Source of the DNA: DAOTMI01 sp964605545
GTDB taxonomy: Bacteria > Patescibacteriota > Microgenomatia > UBA12405
Direction of reading: 5' to 3'
Assembly: GCA_964605545.1 (NCBI GenBank)
Contig: CAZSCX010000004.1
Span: forward strand, 1 to 34,677
Length of the DNA: 34,677 nt
Of this stretch, positions 13,766 through 22,285 are shown in pieces (within the stretch, counting starts at the first letter, position 1; the number at the start of each line of letters is the position of its first letter). A model generated the notes under the pieces. That model was not told the DNA's origin and did no database searches. It saw only the letters and a list, made by a program, of their open reading frames with translations. The position numbers were made by a program, and so were the translations under genes.

Positions 13766-15869
13766 AATTTGTATTATTTAAAATTTTTCTTCTTTTATTA
13801 CTTAACACCGCTATTAATATTAACAAAATCACCGGAAATGCTATATTTATTATTTTTATAATCAATTTTGTATCCTCACTGTAATTATTTAAACTAGAAA
13901 TTCTCAAGGCCTTAGATCTAATTGTCAACAATTCTTCATCAGCCGAAAAATAATCTACTAAATTAAGTGCAAAATATAAATTTCGGTCGTTGCCGGCAAT
14001 GAAATTATTTTTTATCATATCAGCATCGGCGATTAAAGCCACCTTGTTTCCCTCATTGATATTAATTGCTCCCAATACCGATATTTGTTTTTCTCCATCA
14101 CTAATTTTTGTCATAGGGGATAAGCTTCCCACCTGTTCAATTACTTGTGAAGCACCGCTGGTAGTAAATAAAATTTTTGCCTGGTCATTTAGCTTAATAG
14201 GAGAGGCCCAGCCTAACAGTAAACTATCTATCCCGGACATCACCGGTAGTTTATTATTAATATTTTCTGCTTTAATTAGTGGCCAAAATTGATATTGAGT
14301 CATTACCAAACCATTACCGGTATTAAAATTTGCAGTTCCACTATTTGCATCCAAAACTAGCTTTTCTTCGATTTCCATTCCTAAATCAGCTAATATTTTT
14401 TCTATTCCAGTTTTTTCGATCAATGTATTTTTTAAATCATCATCAACAAAAATTCTATCCAAATAAACGATTAATCCCTTTTTACTATTTATCCAATTTT
14501 CAATTCTTAATTTTGTTTTATCGTCTAATTTTTTACTTAAACCGGCAATTACCAAGGTATCAATTTCTGGCCATTCCTCTTTTGAAAAAATATCTATATC
14601 ATAAACCGAATAATCCTTCGCCAAATATTGCTTGAAATATTTTAATTCATCTTCTTTTTGTCCTATCATTGGTTCCGAATAAATAGCTACTGTTTTTATC
14701 TTATCGGATAAAATTCTTTTTATTCCGGACACCAAAATATATTCCATATTTTGCAAATCTAAATTCAAAATCTGATTTTTTTGACCATAATTTACGACCA
14801 CTGCCATATATCCATTTTGAATTTCAAACTTATCTTTCTTTATACTATTGAATTGAATTGGCATGATTCCCAAACTAGAAACTAAGTTACTCGCCTCTTT
14901 ATTTTTATCTGGGTCGGCATAAGTCACAATTAATTTATCTCGATTAATTCTACTAAATTCGTCTAGAATTGCTCTTAATTTATCTACCGCTACTTTAGTT
15001 TCTGTTGGTAAATTAGAACTTAATATTACCTTTATATTTACTACATCATCCAATTTTTTTATAATATTTTTAGTTGTCGGCGAAATAGAATGAACTTTAT
15101 CTTTTGAAATATCTATTTTTAACGATGGATAAAAATACAACAACACATTTAAAGCGATTATTCCCAAAAGAAAGTTAATTAAAACAATATTTATTTTTCT
15201 TCTACTTTTTATCAAAATACTCAATAAAACAAAAACGAGTATCCATGATAGAAAAAAGATTAAATCACTAATATCTATTAATCCACTTGCAAATTTTGCA
15301 CTTCGAAAAGAAAGACTAACATTAGCAAAATATTTAAATTGAGCCAAAAAACTATTCAAAACCAAAAATACACTGGTTATCAAATAGGCAATTAATGATT
15401 GTTCAAATAAAGCCGAGACAAACAACCCCAAAGATAAAAAAGACAAGCTCATTAAAATTGCACCTAAATATCCACCAATTAGTAAACCAGCCATTGGCTT
15501 ACCTATAATTGCCAAAGTAATCGCCACCGGCAAACTTAAAATTAAAGTAAACAAAATAAACAAACCACAACCAATAAATTTTCCCCAAACGATATCTTTT
15601 GTCTTTATCGGTAAAGTATTTAGAATTTCCCAAGTATTATTTTTTCTTTCATCGGCAAATAATCCCATTGTCATTGCCGGTATAAACAATGACAAAAGAA
15701 AAGTTGCCGTTGACCAGTAATTCACCATACTGGCCTGATTAATCAAAAAAATATCTTTAAAAAATAACCAATTAGCCAATACTATTACAATCCCTGCTGC
15801 AAAATAACCCAAAGGATTATAAAAATATGTCGCTAGTTCTTTTTTTGCTATTAACCAAATTTTTTTCAT
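13755..15869 (-). CDS. Fused ABC-2 permease and GldG-like extracytoplasmic protein (GldF-GldG fusion)
   Basis: 704 residues in two parts. About 1-240 is an ABC-2 type permease (GldF-like) with six hydrophobic segments and the KKELATYFYNPLGYF and ADERKNNTWEILNTLP motifs. About 245-640 is a GldG-like part: a membrane helix, then a soluble domain beginning around the DISKDKVHSISPTT stretch (typical GldG start), ending with a final membrane helix (about 665-685). In Bacteroidetes, GldA/F/G are linked to gliding, but homologues are widespread and likely export an unknown substrate. It starts with an ATGA overlap with the ATPase gene. The fusion replaces the usual two genes. Confidence 0.88.
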   Translation of the reverse strand: MKKIWLIAKKELATYFYNPLGYFAAGIVIVLANWLFFKDIFLINQASMVNYWSTATFLLSLFIPAMTMGLFADERKNNTWEILNTLPIKTKDIVWGKFIGCGLFILFTLILSLPVAITLAIIGKPMAGLLIGGYLGAILMSLSFLSLGLFVSALFEQSLIAYLITSVFLVLNSFLAQFKYFANVSLSFRSAKFASGLIDISDLIFFLSWILVFVLLSILIKSRRKINIVLINFLLGIIALNVLLYFYPSLKIDISKDKVHSISPTTKNIIKKLDDVVNIKVILSSNLPTETKVAVDKLRAILDEFSRINRDKLIVTYADPDKNKEASNLVSSLGIMPIQFNSIKKDKFEIQNGYMAVVVNYGQKNQILNLDLQNMEYILVSGIKRILSDKIKTVAIYSEPMIGQKEDELKYFKQYLAKDYSVYDIDIFSKEEWPEIDTLVIAGLSKKLDDKTKLRIENWINSKKGLIVYLDRIFVDDDLKNTLIEKTGIEKILADLGMEIEEKLVLDANSGTANFNTGNGLVMTQYQFWPLIKAENINNKLPVMSGIDSLLLGWASPIKLNDQAKILFTTSGASQVIEQVGSLSPMTKISDGEKQISVLGAININEGNKVALIADADMIKNNFIAGNDRNLYFALNLVDYFSADEELLTIRSKALRISSLNNYSEDTKLIIKIINIAFPVILLILIAVLSNKRRKILNNTNYEE

Positions 15870-16546
15870 GATGTTAATTCTACAAACTTTTTTTCTAAAT
15901 CTTTAATTGTTTTTGTTTTCTCATCAAGTACTATCTTTCCTCTTGAAATAATCAACAATCTTTCACAAACCTCTCTAGCTTCAGGTAAAATATGAGTTGA
16001 AAGAATAATTAATTTCTTTGCAGCCAATCTTTTAATTAACTGTCGTATCTCTATGATTTGATTTGGATCCAGTCCCGATGTTGGCTCATCTAAAATCAAT
16101 AATTTCGGTTTTCCTAGCAATGCTGCGGCTAAGCCTACCCTTTGTTTGTAACCCTTCGATAAAGTTTCAATTTTTTGTCCTAAAACATTTTTTAAACCAC
16201 ATTCTTTTATTACCTTGTAAATTCTTTCAATTTCTACCCCCTTAACTCCTCCGATAAAATTTAAATATTCTTTAGTTGTCATCGAACCATATAAAGGATT
16301 ATTTTCCGGTAAATAACCAATTCTGCTTTTATGTTTTAATGAATCTGTTTTTACTAATTTTTCATCCCACAAAAATTTACCCTTATTAGCTTTTAGATAG
16401 CCCGCCATTATTCTCATTAAAGTTGTTTTACCCGCCCCATTAGGACCCAAGAGACCAATTACTCCCTCGTTTGGCAGTTCAAAACTTACCTTATCTAGCG
16501 CTTTAATATCTCCGAAACTTTTACTAATTTTTTTAACCTTAATCAT
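15866..16546 (-). CDS. ABC transporter ATP-binding protein (GldA-like)
   Basis: Cytoplasmic ATPase partner of the downstream permease. It has Walker A GPNGAGKTT, signature LSKGYKQRVG, Walker B LLILDEPTSGLDP and the H-loop STHIL. It is about 226 residues, like CcmA/GldA ATPases. ATG 16546 is chosen (MIKVKKIS) because it makes an ATGA overlap with the era stop codon; the frame extends 15 nt further upstream. The gene runs era, ATPase, permease-GldG, DUF4340-like, phosphatase on one strand, all overlapping, so one transcript is likely. Confidence 0.95.
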   Translation of the reverse strand: MIKVKKISKSFGDIKALDKVSFELPNEGVIGLLGPNGAGKTTLMRIMAGYLKANKGKFLWDEKLVKTDSLKHKSRIGYLPENNPLYGSMTTKEYLNFIGGVKGVEIERIYKVIKECGLKNVLGQKIETLSKGYKQRVGLAAALLGKPKLLILDEPTSGLDPNQIIEIRQLIKRLAAKKLIILSTHILPEAREVCERLLIISRGKIVLDEKTKTIKDLEKKFVELTS

Positions 16547-17397
16547 AATCTTTCTTCCCAATGTTTATCTACCTGAACTATTAGATCCAAGTAAACTTTT
16601 CTTTGGGTCATTAATTCTAGTTCTTTTCTGGCATTATAGCCGATCTCTTTAATCTTTTTTCCGGCCTTGCCAATTATCATTTTCTTATACCTCTCTGCAT
16701 TAGTCAATATTGAAGCTTTTACCACCAAAATATCCTCCTTATCTTCAATTTCATGAACTTCTACCATAATAGAATATGGCACTTCTCTTCTTAAAAATAA
16801 AAATGCTTTTTCTCTAATTATTTCACTAACAAATTCTTTCGAACCAACTGGAATCTTAAAAATGTCCATTTGTTCATCAGCCTCTCCTTCTGGTATCAAT
16901 TCAAATAAAATATTCAGTAATCCTTTTATATTTTTAGCTTTAATTGCCGATAAATCCATCACTTTATCGAATTCTTCTTCCATATAGTTATACTCTGCCA
17001 AGTGATCCTTAGGTCCAAAAGCAATATCAATTTTGTTGTAAACCAAAACTTTCTTCGCCCCGCTTTTACGCACCAACCCTAACATTTTAGTATCTTCTTC
17101 ATTTTTTTGTCGGCTTATATCCAAAAGACAAAGAACCACATCCGCTCCTGAAAGCGATTTGGGTGCTTCCTTATTTATTTTTTTTCCTACCAAATCTTCC
17201 ACCTTTTCCATTATTCCCGGAGTGTCGATAAAGTCAATTATTCCTCTATCGTCCTGATATCTTACCCGGACATTTTTTCGAGTCGTTTGCGGCAGGGGAG
17301 AGGTAATCGCTACTTTCTGGTTCATAATAGCGTTCAAAAGGGTTGATTTCCCCGTATTTGGCCTGCCAATTACTGCTACGATGCCGTACTTTTTCAT
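16543..17397 (-). CDS. era: GTPase Era
   Basis: Essential GTPase that binds 16S rRNA and helps small-subunit maturation. The G domain shows G1 GRPNTGKST, switch region PLPQTTRKNV, G3 DTPG and G4 NKID. The C-terminal KH domain contains IIGKAGKKIKEIG and the final helix. At 284 residues it is slightly short of the usual 295-300. The start is placed at ATG 17397: a TATAAT (minus strand, 17410 down to 17405) ends 7 nt before it, while the upstream alternative is a TTG. Confidence 0.96.
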   Translation of the reverse strand: MKKYGIVAVIGRPNTGKSTLLNAIMNQKVAITSPLPQTTRKNVRVRYQDDRGIIDFIDTPGIMEKVEDLVGKKINKEAPKSLSGADVVLCLLDISRQKNEEDTKMLGLVRKSGAKKVLVYNKIDIAFGPKDHLAEYNYMEEEFDKVMDLSAIKAKNIKGLLNILFELIPEGEADEQMDIFKIPVGSKEFVSEIIREKAFLFLRREVPYSIMVEVHEIEDKEDILVVKASILTNAERYKKMIIGKAGKKIKEIGYNARKELELMTQRKVYLDLIVQVDKHWEERL

Positions 17398-17431
17398 ATT
17401 CAATATTATAACCTAAACTCTGCCGAAATAC

Positions 17432-17460
17432 TTGACTTATAGCCTATATTATGATATAAT
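17432..17460 (+). promoter_or_regulatory. Near-consensus sigma70 promoter
   Basis: TTGACT (17432-17437), a 17-nt spacer and TATAAT (17455-17460). It is one of the best matches in the window. Transcription should start near 17467, leaving an untranslated leader of about 75 nt before ATG 17541. This is exceptional here, where most genes have none. Confidence 0.8.
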
Positions 17461-17463
17461 CTA

Positions 17464-17482
17464 CTATTGTCATAAACAATAG
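17464..17482 (+). promoter_or_regulatory. Hairpin at the expected 5' end of the 17541 transcript
   Basis: CTATTGT (17464-17470), loop CATAA, ACAATAG (17476-17482): a perfect 7-bp stem overlapping or next to the expected transcript start. It could protect the RNA 5' end or serve as an operator in DNA. Confidence 0.55.
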
Positions 17483-17540
17483 ACATTTTCGTCTTTTGTC
17501 CATGGCAACATAATTATTCTTAAATAAATAAGGAGAAAAT

Positions 17541-17732
17541 ATGCCAGGAATGGAAGATTTCGACGACATGATTCGGGAAGAGGTTTACCAAAAGCAAAGG
17601 GAAGGTGGTTTCGATCTGGATAGTTTTTTGTCCATCAACCAATCTCGAAAGCTTGGTCAATTGGATGACAGGCTGCACAAACAGATGATGGACATAGGGA
17701 AAACCACCAACCATAAGGAAGAAAGTAGATGA
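17541..17732 (+). CDS. Small charged protein with strong expression signals
   Basis: 63 residues, helical and charged (MPGMEDFDDMIREEV...), rich in Asp, Glu, Lys and Gln, without a recognised family. It has a clear Shine-Dalgarno sequence AAGGAG 6 nt before the ATG, a consensus promoter, a 5' hairpin and a downstream intrinsic terminator, so it looks like a self-contained, well-expressed single gene. In the +1 frame at its end, codons from about 17719 to 17787 read KKVDEFKWG followed by a hydrophobic run VVSLVILGIVLIL and a stop. The true product may therefore carry a C-terminal membrane anchor reached by frameshift, or the gene may contain an indel. Confidence 0.75.
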   Translation: MPGMEDFDDMIREEVYQKQREGGFDLDSFLSINQSRKLGQLDDRLHKQMMDIGKTTNHKEESR

Positions 17733-17754
17733 GTTCAAGTGGGGAATTGTTGTT

Positions 17755-17804
17755 AGCTTAGTAATTCTAGGTATAGTATTGATACTCTAAGCTTTCTATT
17801 TTTT
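17755..17804 (+). terminator. Intrinsic terminator after the 17541 gene
   Basis: AGCTTAG (17755-17761) pairs perfectly with CTAAGCT (17787-17793). An inner GTAT/ATAC stem lies in the loop, and a T-rich run (TTTCTATTTTTT, 17793-17804) follows. It is the only clear rho-independent terminator I found in the window. Confidence 0.65.
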
Positions 17805-17805
17805 C

Positions 17806-17820
17806 GACTATAATATAGTC
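17806..17820 (+). promoter_or_regulatory. 15-bp palindrome overlapping the -10 box of the NAD operon
   Basis: GACTATA, a single A, TATAGTC: a perfect 7-bp inverted repeat with one central base. It contains TATAAT (17809-17814), which ends 7 nt before the nadD ATG. A dimeric repressor bound here would block initiation directly. No regulator gene is adjacent. Confidence 0.5.
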
Positions 17821-17821
17821 A

Positions 17822-18403
17822 ATGAGTCTTTTTATTGCTTTTCCCGGTTGTTTCAATCCCCCCACCTATACCCACTTCGCTATTGCCGCCTATGTTTCCA
17901 AGTATTTCAAAGGAGCCAAGATAATTTTTATCCCCGTCTCCGACAAATACAGTAAATGGAATCTAGTTGATGCCAAACATCGTTTAGCCATGCTCCGTTT
18001 AATCAAAAATAAAAATTTTCTTGTTTCTGATATAGAAACCAAAAACGATACTCAGCCAAAAACTATTCAAACCCTTTCTAAATTAAAACCCAAAAACATC
18101 CGTTTACTTATTGGCTCAGATAATTTATTAAATCTTAAATCCTGGTATAAATATGAGGAATTGATTGTTAAATATAAGCCGATAATTGTTGAAAGGGGAG
18201 CCGACAATGCATGCCGGATCATCAAAAATCTGTATCCAAAATATGAACAATATTTTGAAATAATTAAAGGTATAATTCACTCTGACGACAGTTCTACTTT
18301 TATCAGAGAAAATGTTGCCAAAGGATTTGATTGCGATTTTTATCTACCCGATAAAATCATAAAATATATAAAAAAACACCATCTTTATGGAAAAAATAAT
18401 TAA
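17822..18403 (+). CDS. nadD: Nicotinate/nicotinamide mononucleotide adenylyltransferase
   Basis: Joins nicotinate (or nicotinamide) mononucleotide to AMP, the penultimate step of NAD synthesis. The nucleotidyltransferase motif at residues 9-18 is GCFNPPTYTH; bacterial NadD usually has HxGH, whereas T-x-x-H is the pattern of eukaryotic NMNATs. The second signature, SSTFIRENV, is near the C-terminus, followed by YLPDKIIKYIKKHHLYG. Length is 193 residues. It overlaps nadE by 17 nt, making a two-gene NAD operon. The start follows a TATAAT by 7 nt. Confidence 0.9.
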   Translation: MSLFIAFPGCFNPPTYTHFAIAAYVSKYFKGAKIIFIPVSDKYSKWNLVDAKHRLAMLRLIKNKNFLVSDIETKNDTQPKTIQTLSKLKPKNIRLLIGSDNLLNLKSWYKYEELIVKYKPIIVERGADNACRIIKNLYPKYEQYFEIIKGIIHSDDSSTFIRENVAKGFDCDFYLPDKIIKYIKKHHLYGKNN

Positions 18404-19073
18404 AGGAATAAAAAAGTTTTATCAAAAAAATAGTTTTCAAAAAGCTATTATTGGTCTTTCTGGAGGAATTGATTCTTCTGTAACTGCCGCTCTTTTAGTC
18501 AAATCAATTGGTAAAGAAAATGTCCTCGGTGTTTATCTTCCTTGTGGCAATCAAAACGACCTAGCCGATGTCAAAGCATTATGTAAACTTTTTAAAATAA
18601 GTTTCTTGGTAATCGATATTTCTCCAGCCTTTATTGCAATTAATAAAGTTATAAACAATCACGACAAATTAGTCAAAGCCAATATTGCCTCTCGTCTCCG
18701 TATGGTTCATCTTTATGCTCTTGCCAATCAAAATAAAGGATTTGTCTGCGGTACTACCAACAAGGCCGAATATCAATTGGGTTATTTTACAAAATATGGC
18801 GATGGTGCCTGTGATTTTGAGCCTCTATTAAATCTATATAAATCTGATATTTATAAAATAGGTCAAAAACTAAACATTCCTCAATCAATTATAGAAAAAG
18901 CTCCTAGTGCGGGTCTCTGGCCTAACCAAACCGATGAAGGGGATATGGGTGTTACTTATCAAGAAATTGAAAAATACTTAAAGCATTTAAAAATAGCCGA
19001 TAATTCCAAAAAAATAATTGAAAAATTAATTAATAATTCGGCCCACAAGCGCAGATTACCATTTGCTATTTGA
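18387..19073 (+). CDS. nadE: NH3-dependent NAD+ synthetase
   Basis: Amidates nicotinate adenine dinucleotide to NAD+ using ATP and ammonia. The N-type ATP pyrophosphatase loop SGGIDSS lies near residue 25. The substrate-binding GTTNKAEYQLGYFTKYGDGACD segment and PSAGLWPNQTDE are intact. The 228-residue length, with no glutaminase domain, fits the ammonia-dependent form. It overlaps nadD by 17 nt. Its TGA stop lies inside the TTGACA of the lon promoter. Confidence 0.96.
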   Translation: MEKIIKGIKKFYQKNSFQKAIIGLSGGIDSSVTAALLVKSIGKENVLGVYLPCGNQNDLADVKALCKLFKISFLVIDISPAFIAINKVINNHDKLVKANIASRLRMVHLYALANQNKGFVCGTTNKAEYQLGYFTKYGDGACDFEPLLNLYKSDIYKIGQKLNIPQSIIEKAPSAGLWPNQTDEGDMGVTYQEIEKYLKHLKIADNSKKIIEKLINNSAHKRRLPFAI

Positions 19074-19098
19074 CACTTAGCAGATGAAATGATAGACT
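19070..19098 (+). promoter_or_regulatory. Promoter of lon overlapping the nadE stop
   Basis: TTGACA (19070-19075), a 17-nt spacer and TAGACT (19093-19098), 7 nt before ATG 19106. The -35 box contains the nadE stop codon. No heat-shock operator (CIRCE-like repeat) is visible. Confidence 0.65.
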
Positions 19099-19105
19099 GC
19101 TAAAT

Positions 19106-21460
19106 ATGTCTGAGGAAAACACTCAAAATACTACTCAACCGGTAAAAAAGATTTTACCTTTAGTTCCTCTAAGAAATTTAGTTTTATTTCCTTCAGTTGA
19201 ACATCCAATCTTTGTCGGTCGTAAAGAAACAGTTAATGCTATTTTGCACGCTTACAACAACACCAATAAGCTGGTTATTATCACGGCTCAAAAAAGCTTT
19301 CAAACTGAAAAACCGACCTTACAAGATCTCTACACTGTTGGTGTCTTGGCCAGAATTGAACACATTGTTCAAACTGATGGCAATATTAATGCTGTTATCA
19401 AGGGAATTTCTCGTATTAATATCACTTCTCTTTTACAATTCGAGCCCTTTCCTTTAGTTGAATATGTCGATTTACCAATTATTCCGGAATCGGTTGAAGA
19501 CATCAAAACATCTGCCGATGCCCTTTTAAATCAAATTAAGAAATCTATTTCTCTAGGACGTCACTTTGATCTTCCGGCTATTATGCAATTATCTGTCGGT
19601 GTTTCTAGCTCCGATCTTGCCGATCAAGTTTGTTTCTCTGTTGATGCCAATCATCAAGAAAGACAATCAATGTTAGAAATGTTGATCGTTTCTCAACGGC
19701 TCAAAATTGCCACTGAATATTTAGCTCGTGAAATTAGGGTGGCTCAATTGGAAATGGATATTGAAAAAAAGACTCAAGAAAAATTCAACGATTCCATGAA
19801 AAAAAATGTATTGGAAGAAAGAAAAAGGCAAATAGAGAAAGAATTGGAAAAATTGGGAATTAAATCAGAACACGAATACTCCGATATCGAGAAAAATATA
19901 AAAAAAGCCGACATGCCAAAAGATGTTAAGAAAAAGTGTCTTAAAGAACTAAATCGTCTTTTAGATATGGGTCCTTATGCTCCTGAATCAAGCTATATCC
20001 GCACCTATCTCGAAACTGTTGTCGAGCTACCTTGGGGTAAAAATGCTTCTTCAAAAGTAAAAATTAAAAGCGCTCAGAACATTCTTGATAATGATCATTA
20101 TGGTCTAAAAGATATTAAAGAAAGAATTTTAGAATATTTAAGTGTTATTAAATTAAAAGAAACAGAAAAAAATGCTATTAGTACAGCTAATATATTGTGT
20201 TTCATTGGCCCTCCTGGTGTTGGTAAGACATCTTTGGGTAAATCAATTGCCAGTGCTCTCGGTCGTAGTTTTGTTCGCGCTAGTGTTGGTGGCATTCGTG
20301 ATGAAGCCGAAATTCGAGGTCATCGACGTACCTATGTCGGTGCACTACCGGGTAGAATTGTCAAAGGTATCAAAGACGCCAAATCCATGAATCCAGTTTT
20401 TATGCTTGATGAGGTCGATAAACTTGGCTCAGATTACCGTGGCGATCCTTCTAGTGCCTTATTAGAAGTTTTAGACCCAGAGCAAAATTGTGAGTATGTC
20501 GATCATTATCTCGATTTTCCTCTCGATCTCTCAAAAGTATTTTTTATTTTAACCGGTAACGATTTAAGTACTATTCCACATGCTCTCCGAGATCGATTAG
20601 AAATTATCGATTTTCATAGTTACACTCTCAACGAAAAATATCATATTGCCAAAAAATATTTAATCAAAAAAGAACTAGAAGCTAACGGCATAAAATTAAA
20701 AAATATCAAACCAATCAAGGATGAAACCATTAAATATTTAATTGATAAATATACGAGAGAAGCCGGTGTCAGAAATCTCGAAAGAGTTTTTGCCAAACTT
20801 TTCCGCAAAGTTGCTAAACTCGTTGTTGAAGGCAAAAAAACAGCCATTAACCTAAATAATAAAGAATTAATCCAAAAATTTTTGGGACCTGAAAAATTTT
20901 CAGCTCAATTAAAAAACAAAAAGGATCAAATTGGTGTTAGTACTGGTCTTGCCTGGACTTCTGTCGGGGGAGACATATTATTTATAGAGGTCAATATCAT
21001 GCCAGGTAAGGGTCAATTAATTTTAACCGGCAAACTTGGTTCTGTGATGAAAGAGTCTTGTCAAGCCGCCCTTTCTTTTGTTCGTTCCCAATCAGAAAAA
21101 TTTGGTATCAAACAAAACTTTCACAAAATAGATATCCATATTCACGTTCCCGAAGGGGCTACTCCAAAAGATGGTCCGAGTGCCGGAGGCGCGATAACTA
21201 CTGCCTTAGTATCGGCATTAACCAACAAGGCGATTCCACGTGATATTGCTATGACTGGAGAAATTACGCTTCGAGGAAATATTCTAGAAATTGGCGGACT
21301 AAAAGAAAAGTCTATTGCTGCTTACACTGCTGGTATCAAAAAAATCTTTATTCCAAAAGACAATACTAAATCGCTAGTTGATGTCCCAAAAGAAGTCAAA
21401 GACGCAATTGAATTTATTCCTGTCACCAACTATCTCGAAATCTACAAAAAACTATTTTAA
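19106..21460 (+). CDS. lon: ATP-dependent Lon protease
   Basis: Hexameric cytoplasmic AAA+ serine protease that degrades misfolded and regulatory proteins. The N-terminal substrate-binding LON domain (about 15-210) is followed by a coiled-coil linker, the AAA+ module (Walker A GPPGVGKT near residue 371, Walker B VFMLDEVDK) and a C-terminal protease domain. The Ser-Lys dyad is Ser692 in DGPSAGG and Lys735 in GLKEK, spaced as in E. coli Lon. At 784 residues it is full length. It is transcribed from its own promoter. Its stop overlaps the stop of the convergent orphan gene by 4 bp. Confidence 0.97.
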   Translation: MSEENTQNTTQPVKKILPLVPLRNLVLFPSVEHPIFVGRKETVNAILHAYNNTNKLVIITAQKSFQTEKPTLQDLYTVGVLARIEHIVQTDGNINAVIKGISRINITSLLQFEPFPLVEYVDLPIIPESVEDIKTSADALLNQIKKSISLGRHFDLPAIMQLSVGVSSSDLADQVCFSVDANHQERQSMLEMLIVSQRLKIATEYLAREIRVAQLEMDIEKKTQEKFNDSMKKNVLEERKRQIEKELEKLGIKSEHEYSDIEKNIKKADMPKDVKKKCLKELNRLLDMGPYAPESSYIRTYLETVVELPWGKNASSKVKIKSAQNILDNDHYGLKDIKERILEYLSVIKLKETEKNAISTANILCFIGPPGVGKTSLGKSIASALGRSFVRASVGGIRDEAEIRGHRRTYVGALPGRIVKGIKDAKSMNPVFMLDEVDKLGSDYRGDPSSALLEVLDPEQNCEYVDHYLDFPLDLSKVFFILTGNDLSTIPHALRDRLEIIDFHSYTLNEKYHIAKKYLIKKELEANGIKLKNIKPIKDETIKYLIDKYTREAGVRNLERVFAKLFRKVAKLVVEGKKTAINLNNKELIQKFLGPEKFSAQLKNKKDQIGVSTGLAWTSVGGDILFIEVNIMPGKGQLILTGKLGSVMKESCQAALSFVRSQSEKFGIKQNFHKIDIHIHVPEGATPKDGPSAGGAITTALVSALTNKAIPRDIAMTGEITLRGNILEIGGLKEKSIAAYTAGIKKIFIPKDNTKSLVDVPKEVKDAIEFIPVTNYLEIYKKLF

Positions 21461-21867
21461 ACTTTTCCGTTTTGTTTTAATATATCCACCATGGTTCTGG
21501 CGGCAAATATTGATTCTACTATACTTAAGGATGTAAAATGTCCTGTTTTTTCATTATTTTTTCCATAACCACCTTCTGTAAAAGAATAGTACGCGATTTC
21601 TTCTACATAGACTGCATAAGGAAAATCTGTTTTATCCCCCTTATTTGCCGCCATTACTGCCCTACAACCCTTAATTTCTCCTTTTAAATAAATAGATTTA
21701 TTATCATCAATAGCTAAATCAAACAATAACTTAATACACGATTGCACTTCTCGAACTTTTTCTTCACAACAATTTAATTCAACAATATCCTTCGGAAGAG
21801 TTGGTATTCTCGCCTCTATTTCTTGTATCTGTTCTCTAATGTTACTTTCTTTTTCGGGATTTGTCAT
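21457..21867 (-). CDS. Orphan small protein 1
   Basis: 136 residues, no recognised family. Starts MTNPEKES; has a helical N-terminal half with a CC pair (ELNCCEE), then an Arg/Gly segment and a C-terminal helix. ATG 21867 is preferred to the upstream GTG, because TATAAT (21882 down to 21877) ends 9 nt before it. It is the last of five tandem minus-strand small genes downstream of argS. No signal peptide. Confidence 0.7.
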   Translation of the reverse strand: MTNPEKESNIREQIQEIEARIPTLPKDIVELNCCEEKVREVQSCIKLLFDLAIDDNKSIYLKGEIKGCRAVMAANKGDKTDFPYAVYVEEIAYYSFTEGGYGKNNEKTGHFTSLSIVESIFAARTMVDILKQNGKV

Positions 21868-21907
21868 ATTAAGCACATTATAACACTACATCCAAATCTA
21901 CAAGAAA

Positions 21908-22282
21908 CTATTTTGATTTGTTTTCAATAGCAGGCTTAAGCACACTAATTATTTTTTGATACTCTTCTGTCTTTAATGGAATAGGCATAAAACCATATTC
22001 ACTTAAAATAAGTTTGTAAGCATTCCCTTCAGCAATAGGGAAACAATATGTTCTGTTATCACCTAATTTAACTAATACTGTATTCGGGTGTTTTTTGTTT
22101 TTATTGATACTTCCGTCTTTTCCTAGTTCATTTTTAAATACAAAGGTTTTTTCATTTCTATTTATATAATCCCAAATGGTTTTTTCATATCTGTTTATTT
22201 CTTCAAGATGAACACATTCTTTCAATATCTCACAAACGGCAATTTTTTGCTCTCTACTAACTTGATCTTTTTCGTTTATCAA
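21908..22282 (-). CDS. Orphan small protein 2 (TTG start)
   Basis: 124 residues beginning with TTG (reads INEKDQVSREQ), no recognised family. There is no in-frame ATG until well inside the protein, so TTG 22282 is the best available start. Only 3 nt separate it from the upstream orphan gene, so it is probably translated from the same mRNA. The protein is soluble, with a VKLGDNRTYCFPIAEG segment near the middle and a helical C-terminus. Function unknown. Confidence 0.65.
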   Translation of the reverse strand: MINEKDQVSREQKIAVCEILKECVHLEEINRYEKTIWDYINRNEKTFVFKNELGKDGSINKNKKHPNTVLVKLGDNRTYCFPIAEGNAYKLILSEYGFMPIPLKTEEYQKIISVLKPAIENKSK

Positions 22283-22285
22283 TGA

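Noticed and set aside
17404..17540. Possible riboswitch upstream of the 17541 gene
   Set aside because: Only one short hairpin is visible, with no known aptamer consensus; treated as leader structure only.
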